Origin: Oegoconia quadripuncta
Lineage: Eukaryota; Arthropoda; Insecta; Lepidoptera; Autostichidae
Assembly (NCBI GenBank): GCA_949316235.1
Contig: OX438742.1
Location: 10,532,315-10,596,314, forward strand
Direction of reading: 5' to 3'
DNA: 64,000 bases
In this document: in pieces, positions 35,278 through 45,062 of the stretch
How positions within the stretch are numbered: the stretch's first letter is position 1
Layout: each line of letters begins with the position of its first letter
Notes under the pieces: model-generated
What the model was told of the DNA's origin: nothing
Database searches by the model: none
The model's input: the letters and a program-made list of their open reading frames with translations, nothing else
Made by a program: the position numbers and the translations under genes

Positions 35278-36544
35278 ATTCAAATACTTGCTCAAATTCG
35301 ATACTTATTTCGCCATTATGCGGTTCAACCGGTGGGTGTTCGTGACGCATGACGCCTGACCTAACAATAACCCATCAAGTCGCGTGCAATGAAACCGTCA
35401 ATAATTTATTTGTCAAATAAAGTTGCAGTGATGTTTACATATGAATATACAACATTTCCTCTGGGATCCGGTAATAAACTTACTCAGTTTCAAACATTTC
35501 AACTGCCTAGACAGACGTTTAGAAAATTCAAACATAAAATGTCGAATTAAGCAATTGATTACGTAACTACAACAGAAAATGTTAGTAGGTACAGTATTGG
35601 AAAATTGGACAATTGTGTAAAATAGGCACTCGCGGAAGCGAAGTGAACGGCGAACATTTACTAGTATATTTTTAGATGTCTGTGTAAATTGCTAATTAAA
35701 ATTCGATTCAGTGAAAAGTTTTGTTGTTGATAAGTATAAATTTTGTGTTACCATTGTTTTTTGTACAATGTAGCATTTTTTTTTGTACAATGATTTTCCT
35801 TTGACTGCGCGGCCGGCTTCGGTTCGAACTAAGATTACGTCGTGATTCTTGTGCGCGACCAGGTATTCCGCAACTTGACGCTATTTCTTATTTCATAACG
35901 TTAGATGATTGAGCAAATTGTTTCATGCCAAATTGAAAACGCCCGTGCCAGTAAAATAAGTTACGAAAAAGCAGGAAAATGCTGAAGAAAAAATCAAAAT
36001 GTTTTCTAGGAAAAGAGTTATAGTGTTTAATCTATTTTTCCCTTCTCTTTTGTTATCTTATTTTGAAACTAGATTACTTTCTGATTATTTTAATACCATA
36101 ATATACCTACGTAACTATAATCGACGGCAAAAATGTTATCTCGGGTGGCATAAAGTAAGTACCTCCTTAACCTGATGAATATTAAATATTTAGCATTAAT
36201 GTTGCTAAGTAGGTATTTATATTTCGCATAGTGTAAAATGGCCGACTCGCTGTTTCTGGCATTACGCGTGTGATCTTTACCATCGAACCATTTACATGAG
36301 AGATGAGAGAGATTTTGTGTTATCTACCCAATATCTGAGTTGTTCTCAAGACCGTAGGTACTTGTAAGAAAGATAATTTGCAAATATTTCATTAGAAATG
36401 AGCCCGTCATAAAAACAAGTGGAATTATGTCAAGGGGGCGTTAGGGCGTATTGATTTGTAGCGCTGAGGGTTGCTAAGCAAACGAGCTTCGTTTTAATAA
36501 ACGTGATTTAGCTTTGTGTGAGTGCCAATCAAAATGTTAGAAAG
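35278..36544. other. No gene seen
   Basis: AT-rich; a GC-rich spot GCGCGGCCGGCTTCGGTTCG near 35,806-35,825 has no context. Confidence 0.45.
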
Positions 36545-36842
36545 GCCTCCGTAGCTCAATTAAACTAACTTAAGTTTTAGAATACGGAGGTCGCAGGTAC
36601 TATTCGCAATGGGATATATGTTTAGTATCCAGCTTAGTTGTTATAAATGTCTGCCTGACTGGCTACCACCATCTAATCTAAGTCTACCGTCAAGCACCGA
36701 CGTTAAGCATTGTTGTGATCCAAGCCAGTCCCCTAACTGAGTTGGGGGTTCTGGGTGGGGCACACTTCGACTTTCGGCCTCATCTTCACTTAACATCAGT
36801 TGTAATTGAGGTCAAACGCTAACCCGTTGTGCAATGCGAAAA
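36545..36842 (+). mobile_element. SINE-B, full length
   Basis: Head GGCCTCCGTAGCTCAATTAA, weak B box (GGTCGCAGGTACTATTCGCA), core TGTCTGCCTGACTGGCTACC, tail TCGGCCTCATCTTCACTTAA and AATTGAGGTCAAACGCTAAC. The end is diverged (GCAATGCGAAAATG) in place of the A-run. Confidence 0.8.
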
Positions 36843-37414
36843 TGTACGCAAAAGGGACACTGCTTTAACGGCCACTAGTTTCAACCATTTACAATGACTA
36901 CATTTCACCCTTGTTTGAGGAATCAATGTTTTCCAGAACTTTAGTAACATGGGAAAGGAAACTATTGAAATTTTCATTAAAACATAATATAAAACATTTA
37001 TTGTGCACCAAAATATTACATATCAATGCAGTCCTGGCTCCTGGATGTTCAATGTCCTGAACCAGTATGTCAGGAGTCAGAGAGATACACAGTGACAATT
37101 ATATTATGCTAATGCCTTTAGAGTATTAACATAAACAAAAGAAATTACAAATTAAAGTAAAAACTTTAAAAGAACAGGTTAGATTATTACGCACGTTTTT
37201 ACTGAGCTGATTCTTGTAAGTTTTGAATACAATACAGTAACGTCAAATATTAACAAAAACCACAAATAGTCTAGTTTATGAAACCTAACCTCCTTTAACT
37301 ACCTGTCCCCCAACTATGCACTAATTTTAGCCATAATTTTATTGTTTAAATTAATCATTATTGTTAATTCACAACACAATCGAAGTGTAGTGGAGATGTC
37401 GTATTATATTACAC
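36843..37414. other. No gene seen
   Basis: Only unsupported short frames. Confidence 0.45.
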
Positions 37415-37665
37415 ACGTGTATGCTCACACCCTCTCAAGCCAAGAAGGCGCCCACACAATTAGCTACGTCTGAAATATTAGTTTAAAAACAAGTTCAGCC
37501 AATTAAAACGTAAAGCCCTTACTGGCAGTAAGGATTTCAAGCAAAAGAAAATGTAATAATTTAAGTGCTGTGTATTTTGTGATGAGAAATTTATTAAACA
37601 TACAATACAAATACTCTTTATTGCGCAAAATAATTTACAATAATTTTACATTCTATACATTATAT
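37415..37665 (-). mobile_element. LINE 3' ends, two families abutting
   Basis: CATACAATACAAATACTCTT with TTATTGCGCAAAATAATTTA (37,600-37,645) is the reverse complement of the pentamer-tailed LINE end at 24.49-24.57 kb. The preceding part (GCTCACACCCTCTCAA, AGCAAAAGAAAATGT, AAGTGCTGTGTATTTTGTGA) recurs at 51.52-51.66 kb in plus orientation, so it is a second dispersed repeat joined to the first. Confidence 0.55.
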
Positions 37666-38545
37666 TATAAATTTAAATAATACTAAAATATACCTACGTA
37701 CCATAAAGGTAGATTTTCTGCGTTTTCAAATTTTTTTGTAATCACAAATTGTAATGCTAATATTTAATCTTCTTCATTCTCCTGATATAAAATAAAATAA
37801 CTATAGCCTTATATTTATATATATAACACATGGCCAGTCAATAAAGCACCCACCTATTACTATACAGAATCAAATTAATTTAGGAAGGTACAGAATTTGT
37901 GGGGAGCGCCTGGGGATGCGTCGAACACGTACTTAACGTACGTACGTAACGTGTCCATTCTAAGAATTACGTGCGTACGTAATTCTTAGAACGGATACCT
38001 GCCCTCACAAGGACAGCTAGCTAGCTTAACTAGCTAAGATTTGTAACAATAATATTGTTGTGTTTTATATAGAAATAAAAATAATTAAGCAGTAAACATG
38101 GAATTGAACAGATTCAAGAGATATTCTGAAGTCAATTGTTTTCTTTTTTGTTATTTTTAATTATAACGTGCTTGCGAATACCCCTGAGCATTTTATGGTC
38201 GTGCGACCATTATAGCTCCTAGAGTATAGACGGACAGATGGGGTACACCAGCTCAATGTGTTCAGATCGACCTTCTCTATACTTTTACCATATAAACCCA
38301 AACTGCATAGTATAGTCTCCTTGCGAGTGAGTGTGTAAACCTACACAATCGTATAATCTTTCATTTACAAAAGCATTCAATCAACCGTCAAATCTCGAAG
38401 TGATCGGTGTACAGTCGGCAGCTCGACCCTTACACTACCAGTGTACTCTGACAGCTTGACTTTATCGGAAATGTGAACGTTGCGAGACCCGCTTGTATTG
38501 GAAGTTTAAAGGTCATCGTGTGGCCGCGTGATATATTAAAAACTA
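37666..38545. other. No gene seen; palindrome cluster at 37,915-38,005
   Basis: TTCTAAGAATTACG and CGTAATTCTTAGAA (about 37,958-37,991) form a 14-bp stem with a 6-base centre, and CGTACGTACGTAACGTGT lies beside it. The outer flanks also pair imperfectly (GTGTCCATTC with the complement of GAACGGATAC). The rest is blank. Confidence 0.55.
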
Positions 38546-38706
38546 GCTGTAACCCGCGTCTTCGTTCGCGTGGAACATTTCATTAAAATGGGCTCAGCAA
38601 AAAATAATAATGTTAATCTAGGTCCTAATCTCTCTGTTTAGGCATGAAGAGGTAACAAACATACATGCACACACACAAACTTTCACATTTATAATATTAG
38701 TGTGAT
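38546..38706 (+). mobile_element. Lep1/Helitron-like repeat
   Basis: Begins ACTAGCTGTAACCCGCGTCT then TCGTTCGCGTGGAACA and ends TTTCACATTTATAATATTAG. The CTAG with an adjacent GC-rich end fits the 3' end of Helitrons read on the other strand (CTRR), and the sequence is the familiar lepidopteran Lep1-type repeat. No Rep/helicase is encoded, so it is non-autonomous. Confidence 0.6.
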
Positions 38707-39084
38707 AAACGTACACACGCCCGATTTGATAACCTTCTTCTTTTATTAAGGTCGGATAAAAATACTCGAAATTACATAAACAGTGGATTAAACGTAAATC
38801 ATGCAAAAAAAAATATTATTTAAACAAACTAAAAACTTGAGACCATTAATGCTTTCAATTGCATACTCAACTCATATCTTTTAAATATTGGAGTTGAATT
38901 TGAACTGGCAACAATATAATGAGTACGCACGTAAGTACCTATTGTGTTAATGAACTACCTTTTTAAATTGTCAGCACTATTGTCTGTTTATAAGTCTTCC
39001 TTACAAAAGAGATAAAGGACTTCCGTTCGCAACTCTACATTTTAATGAGATCGTAAAATAAAGGAGTCCACCACGTTTTGCTAG
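38707..39084. other. No gene seen
   Basis: AT-rich sequence up to the start of the duplicated block. Confidence 0.45.
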
Positions 39085-39344
39085 TGAGTACCATTTTCTG
39101 AAATTCACTAGTAATGAGATTTATTTTTATTTTTGAATAATACAGAATCATCAGCATCATTATAAAAAGTATTACGAGTATACGAAATTTGCAAGGAAAG
39201 TTAGGCCTATTACAGATTCTTATTTTATATTACAATTCTTGTAAAATGTGGCGGCGGAAAGTCACTCTTAAATATCAGTTGTTAGGTAATCTATTAAATA
39301 AAAATCCAGGCGATGCCAAACTGTGTAATAAATAAATATATTCA

Positions 39345-39435
39345 TCATCATATCAGCCACAAGACGTGAACAAAGGCCTCACCCATAGAATTCCGGAGCA
39401 ACCGGTTGGAAGCGTCCTGCATACAGCAATTTCCC
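39345..39435 (+). mobile_element. Retroposon fragment in duplication copy 1
   Basis: CATCATCATATCAGCCACAA, GACGTGAACAAAGGCCTCAC and TTTCCCGCGGTCCACTGTCA follow the order of a common lepidopteran RTE-type repeat (CAGCC - GACGT - AGGCCTC). The same fragment is at 45,323-45,413. Confidence 0.55.
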
Positions 39436-39439
39436 GCGG

Positions 39440-39665
39440 TCCACTGTCATATATCCAACTAATATTAAATGCGAAAGTTTGCATGTTTATCTGTTTGTTG
39501 AACGAATGAACGGATTTGGATGAAATTTGATAAATAGGTAGAACTTGCCCTGGATTTTAACATAGGATATTTATTATCCCGATGAATTGAGTAGTTCCCG
39601 CGGAATAAACAAATTTCCGCGATAAAGTTGTTCCACGCAGGTGAAGCCGCGGGCGGTAAGCTGGT
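39440..39665 (-). mobile_element. Lep1/Helitron-like repeat in duplication copy 1
   Basis: Contains ACTAATATTAAATGCGAAAG at its left end, CCCGCGGAATAAACAAATTT in the middle and CCGCGGGCGGTAAGCTGG at the right end. The order is the reverse of the copy at 38.55 kb. The CTAG end is changed to CTGG. The same copy lies at 45,418-45,643. Confidence 0.6.
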
Positions 39666-42282
39666 ATATAATATTCACAAATAAATAACTGGGTTATTTA
39701 TGTGGTCAAACTTTCCAAGTTTAGTGCCTATTTTGCCTCTATCAATATCGAATAAGCCATCTTTCATACTTGCCCGATACAAGAACGAAACGACGTAAAC
39801 TAGCTTAAACTGGGGTAAACTGCGCCAATTTGTTCCTTCATAACACCGTGTGACGAAGTTAGACCGTTCTAATTGGCGGTTAGAAATACCTCTACCTTCT
39901 TGGAAACTGTGCCTGCCTCATAAAATTTAGTTTCCGCCGTCTTTTGCAATTAGATAGTGTTATACTATAAATTCTTCTATATTATTAGGGTAGAACTTTA
40001 TAGTGAAAACAAACTAAAGGAATGTTTTCTTGACAACCCAAAGCAAATAGATAATAACTAATTAAATTGGGCATATAATAAATAAAGCGTGGGTTGAATA
40101 GGCTGATTGGATACAGGAAGCACGTTTTCAAATTTTTATTTATAAAAGATACCGGCACAAAAAATGGATTTATATTTTAAAAGGGGCGAGTGAAACATCT
40201 TCATTTGTACATTTATAAAATACTGTTTTATTTATGTATGTAACCACATTAATTTTGTGTTGTGACCAAAATCATGCTACATATAACCCCACTCTTTATC
40301 TAAGAAGTTTACAAAATGGCAAAACTAAGGTATTTTATGCTGGTTGAGATTCATGGCCATTTTTTATATAATAAGACTTAGTTTTGCGTTTCGAAAAATG
40401 AACGTCATAAAATGTTGAGGACACGCATATTATCGCATTGTAACGCTGGCTTTATATTAAATTTAATTTTCTCAACTGGTTGATTGCTTATTATAAGGTA
40501 CGGAATCACTAGGCGTGCGGTTCACACTTGTCCGGTTTGCCTGACATGTAAAGGCAACTACTAACGTGTTTAGCAATATCAGTACTTACTGGCTAATTGC
40601 GAATTTCTTAGTAAAATCAATTACTCTGCTTAAGCTGAAAACCAGTCCTTTAACCACAACCTTATTTTAATTATATGTTTCATTAAAAAGGGCAGAACAA
40701 TGATTTTAGCCTTATTATTATTTACAATAGATTTAAATTAACATTCAAAAATGATTTCGTGTATTTGAATTGAAATAAACTTTTGAAGATTGAAAGTACA
40801 TTTCCATTCAATGTACATTTTAATTAAAGAGGTAATGAAGTTCTGGCATTTCATTTGATTTACTTACCTCAACGCAAATAGGTAGAATAACTCACACAAA
40901 CGTAATTCGCTTGCGTGAGTGCCAATCAGAGCGTTAGATTGAGCGTAGGTACGCAAAACACAGATGCTTGGAAAACGGCGATACTAGAATTATACTACTA
41001 TATTTACAACAAATTAACTTGCTTGCTTATAAAAAGTAACACATTATGAACTCTGTCATCAATACTTATAACTACGAGCATTAATGCAAAGTAAATGCCT
41101 CGAAAGAAAAGTAAAAGCTAAACTGAAAACTCCAAACTAACTTTTCAGCTTTGGAAACAAAGCGGTGCCCGCTATCTTTTCATATTTCTTTTTCTAGTAA
41201 ACTTTGGTCCATTTTTCATCGAGCGCCGGAGAGCTGCTATTACGGTAAGCCCCACAACGGCGCATTAGCGGACCCTTTGCAGGCTTACCCTGGGAGAAAA
41301 AGTATAATTAAGAGTTCATATGCACAACGCTGACAGTGAGCGCGTATTCGGCATTACATAGCCATCAGTTCCACCTCACAATGTCAAATCTGTAATAAGC
41401 AATCACTGTATTTCTCTCATTCGACCAAACAATTGCAATTCATAGGGGAGTTTTGCAATTCATATGTAAATAAGGCTGCGTTGTTTCGACGCATTGCTAT
41501 TACCAAATTCAAAAATTATCAGACACGCAAATTGCCAAAACTCCATTCGCAATGTGTGTATGAATGTCGAAAGTGCAACTGAACGTCGAAAAATATACGC
41601 AAGAAGGTTGAAAATTGATTGAACGTTTGTTTCGACTTGATATGGAATATCCATTTGTTATTCCAACATTCGTGTGTTTTTTTCAGAATTGGCTTAATGG
41701 AATTCTGCAATCTGTGAGTCTAGTGATTTGAAAATTCCGGTGAGGAGACCATACATTGCATACAAGGATAAAGATTGTGGAAATTCACTTCGGCGTCTTT
41801 CAAACGCCCGGTCTGAAAATCTAAGGATCGTGGAAATTCACTTGATGCAAGCGTCTTCCAAACGCCCGCTCTGAAAATCTGTGGGGGTAACCAATGCGTA
41901 AAAGTGTACGTTCAGAGATTGATATGATGATAATGATACTGGCTGGGTCAACTGAAGCCTTAATTTATAGCATCATTTTTTCCTCGTACATTCCTAGTTA
42001 TGTTAGATATTTTTTTAAGCAATATTGCCACTAATTTGATACCGCAAAATAGACAAATTTTACCAACATCCGCAACAGCCGCTTTTAATTATTAATTTCA
42101 TTCTGCCTAGACGGGGCTTGTCTGTAATCCTGTTGTGCTGCATTCAGAGAGCGTTCCCGGTGGTTGCCCCTCATTCCATTTAGATTAAACTGTTTACAAT
42201 AAAATGCTAGAAGAAAATCCCTCCCCCGTGAGAACTTTCTTTCACGTAACTCTATAATCCTCGACTTTTATTATGACTTTAA

Positions 42283-42390
42283 ATTAGATGTTACCGATAA
42301 AGTGAGTAGTTCCTGCGTTATAAACAATTGAAACATATCCGCGATAAAGCTGTTCCACGCAGACGAAGCCGCGGGCGGAAAACTAGTCCT
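42283..42390 (-). mobile_element. Lep1/Helitron-like repeat, fragment
   Basis: GATAAAGCTGTTCCACGCAG, ACGAAGCCGCGGGCGGAAAA and CTAGTCC at the right end match the GC-rich end of the repeat at 39.4-39.7 kb. The CTAG end is intact here. Confidence 0.65.
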
Positions 42391-43140
42391 GAATAAAAAT
42401 ATCATTGTCTCAACTTTTACAACATAAATTCCAATAAGGTAGATTGGAATAAATAAGTACCCTATACAATGTATTTAATTGATCCTTATGTTTTGTGTTT
42501 GGCTTCCTGAGGTATAGACAGATATATCATCCGTTTGCACTGTTGATGCACACACATTAGTGTATCCATATTAATGTTATTTATTAATATGGATAACTAT
42601 ACACATTAATGTTATTTAAAATTTTTCTTAATTCTGATACGAAAAGACAAGATTTGAGAAACTTTATCGTGTCCTATGTCATAAGTTGTGTTAAGTAGCT
42701 CCCACAGATATGACAAAGAAATATAGCGAAGATCGGGCGCGTATAGTCGGTGCAGTATGTTCTTACACTTACATTGCAAGAAGTATAATTAAGACACGCG
42801 TTACACGAGAACGTATCGTAAATGCTTCAGCTCAAATAAGTGATTACATACACTGTTTTAGTTCTGCGGGTAGATTTACTTACGAAATAAGAGGTTCGTG
42901 TTGAATTCCGCGTTCGTGTTGGTATACCAATAGGTTTTCAAAGCACGTTTATTGGCTTCATCGATTGCTCTCGAAAGGGGCGCCTGCTCGCCATTAACTC
43001 GACCATTGTAGGTTTTTAAAGGCATCGTAGCTCGTACCAAATAACCGTAGTTATGTAACTGGCCTGTTATATAAATTAGTTAATAATACGTTTGGTTATG
43101 TTTGATGCGTTTAAACGTATACTAATACGGAGACTAAGTA

Positions 43141-43335
43141 GGAACCCAAGGCTTGGAAGTCCCTTCCGGCGTCAGTCTTTCCTGAATCCTACAACTTTGG
43201 GATCTTCAAGAGCATGGTGAATAGGTATCTACTGAGATCGCATGCTTCATCTTCGGCCACATCGTCACTTCCCATCAGGTGAGATTGTGGTTAAACGCGT
43301 ATCCAGTTAACCATAATAAAAAAAAGAAAAAAAAA
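43141..43335 (+). pseudogene. LINE-C 3' end
   Basis: GGCTTGGAAGTCCCTTCCGG, GTCAGTCTTTCCTGAATCCT (SVFPES) and AGCATGGTGAATAGGTATCT (NRYL) encode the last residues of the LINE-C protein. The tail has CATCAGGTGAGATTGTGGTT, CCAGTTAACCATAATAAAA and an A-rich end. The MRTAKxW start is lost. Confidence 0.75.
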
Positions 43336-43424
43336 AGAATCAATTACATAAATTACAAGAAAATGTAACACTTTTCACTTCCTTGATAAAACAAACTTCT
43401 CTTTACTTCGGTTTACCACACTCT

Positions 43425-43810
43425 GCCCGTCGCCAGTGTTGGGGCTGTGCGGATTTATGTCAGACAAGTGGCGGTCTGTTCGGTATTGGTGACCACTAGT
43501 GGTTTTTAATACGAGTGTTTTCGTGCTTCGGAAGGCATGTTACATAGTCGGTCTCGATTGTTTTCAACTGAAGGCAGTCGTTAAACCAACTCGGTGGTCA
43601 CTAGATTGATACAAGTCCCCATGCCCAGTATGGATTACCTATGTGGATTCCCATAGTCTCTCTTGGGGAGAATAACAGTGGGGGCATGTAAGGCCTGTGA
43701 TTATGAGAGATGATTACTTGAATCAGTGTTTTGAAGACTGTTCCATCCGAAGACAAAATTTCGTGGACTGACCGTACCAGACATTATTTAATCTCACTAA
43801 TCAAAAACCA
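43425..43810 (+). repeat. Dispersed repeat D
   Basis: GTGCTTCGGAAGGCATGTTA, CAACTGAAGGCAGTCGTTAA and CCAACTCGGTGGTCACTAGA recur on the reverse strand at 56.00-56.18 kb. The repeat has no coding capacity that I can see; class unknown. Confidence 0.55.
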
Positions 43811-44349
43811 TTAGGGAATGCAACTGCGCAACGAGAGCTTCAATTTTACTTATGAAAGTAATTACTTAGGTAGGTAGGCATTTAAATGGAATATAAAAAT
43901 TATTTCAGAAACATTTAGCTCTTATATTTTCAAAGCAATCTCTCTGAAGTAATATGTAATACGCTATAGAACGCCAGACAGTCAACAAGTCCAGACAGGC
44001 AACCTTACAATGGACATTCGTTGTGGTAATTAATTTGCGAGTCGTTTCTCAGATCAGAGGGCAATAATCTGTCTTTAATAAAAAAATATAGCAGAAAATA
44101 TAGGGTTAAAAATTGCGTTTTCTAAATGGTTTTCTGAATTTGGCCGCCTAGGAAAAAAAGGCATTGACACCAAGTGATAAAAATAGAAGTTTGTTAGTTA
44201 CGAAATTTACATCAAACAGACTTTACTTAAAATTAAGTACAAAGGCGGACATATCTCATAAAGAGATCGCTTCACTGAAAACACGTTTTGTCAAAAAACA
44301 GACTGACTGACGTACCAAAGCAAATAAATTTTAATAATATCGCTACATA

Positions 44350-44580
44350 CAGGGCATCCCAACACTATGCGACATGGAGGGAAAGTACCTTAAATATTGT
44401 AGATAGGACATTTAGCGGAAGGGAGACTTTATTTCATTTTTAAAAGTTGGTAATACTTCATTCTAAGATTTTCTAAAAATTCAACCGACTCAATTATGAA
44501 AAAAAAATCATTATAATTCCTCTGAAGTAACATAGTATCTTAAAAGAAAGGAATAACGTAAAATGTTTGATTCAAATTTC
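44350..44580 (+). mobile_element. Half of a TA-flanked inverted-repeat element
   Basis: Begins CAGGGCATCCCAACACTATG after TA (44,348-44,349) and follows the left arm of the element at 18.5 kb for about 230 bp with many substitutions, continuing a few bases into the same spacer (TTTGATTCAAATTTC). It lacks the ~20-bp B-box segment found at 18.65 kb. The partner arm is missing: SINE-B sequence begins at the next base, 44,581. Confidence 0.8.
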
Positions 44581-44912
44581 GGAGGTCGCGGGTTCGATCC
44601 CCAGCAGGGTACATATTTAGTACTCGGTTTGGTTGGTGGTAGGGCATTTTAAATGTCCGCCTGGCTAGCTACCACGATCTTATCTAAATCTGCCGCCAAA
44701 CAACAATGTTAATAGCATTGTTGTGTTCCGGTTGTCAGAGATAATATAGCCAGTCCCCCAAATAAGATGGGGTTTCCGGGTCTTCGGCCTTATCTTCACT
44801 TAACATCAGGTGTGATTGAGGTCAACTGCTAACCCTTCCACCTTCGACCTCATCTTCACTTAACATGAGGTGTGATTGAGGTCAAGTACTAACCAGTTGT
44901 GCATAAAAAAAA
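44581..44912 (+). mobile_element. SINE-B with duplicated 3' tail
   Basis: Starts GGAGGTCGCGGGTTCGATCC (an intact B box), core GTCCGCCTGGCTAGCTACCA, and two successive copies of the tail (about 44,785-44,838 and 44,842-44,905), each with GTGTGATTGAGGTCAA. It ends GCATAAAAAAAATTG. The tRNA-like 5' quarter is missing. Confidence 0.85.
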
Positions 44913-45062
44913 TTGAAGAAATGTTAGTGATGTACGTATAAATTTATTTGGTTTTTACTGGCTACGAGAAACAAGTCAAACAAAACGAAAGACTTGTTAC
45001 AAAGGACTAAACTGTACCACTACACTCGGTACTTAACTTATCGGTACTTTCCAAGTAGTATC

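Larger units (their letters stand above)
39085..41858 (+). repeat. 2,774-bp direct duplication, copy 1
   Basis: Corresponds base for base, at a constant offset of 5,978, to 45,063-47,836. I saw no substitution or indel in the lines compared, and the short frames in both copies translate identically. It starts TGAGTACCATTTTCTGAAAT and ends GATGCAAGCGTCTTC. The copy holds a retroposon 3' end (39,345-39,435) and a Lep1-like repeat (39,440-39,665), and is otherwise without recognisable genes. An LTR reading was rejected. Confidence 0.95.
41859..45062. other. Spacer between the two duplication copies
   Basis: 3,204 bp that carries unrelated repeats listed separately: a Lep1-like piece, a LINE-C end, repeat D, half of the TA-flanked element and SINE-B. 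It begins with CCAAACGCCCGCTCTGAAAA, which is a local repeat of the 3' end of copy 1. No gene is seen; the 64-codon frame at 42,710-42,904 has no recognisable residues. Confidence 0.6.

Noticed and set aside
41151..41333. 60-codon frame conserved in two copies (also 47,129-47,311)
   Set aside because: Identity is explained by the 2,774-bp duplication and not by selection on a protein.
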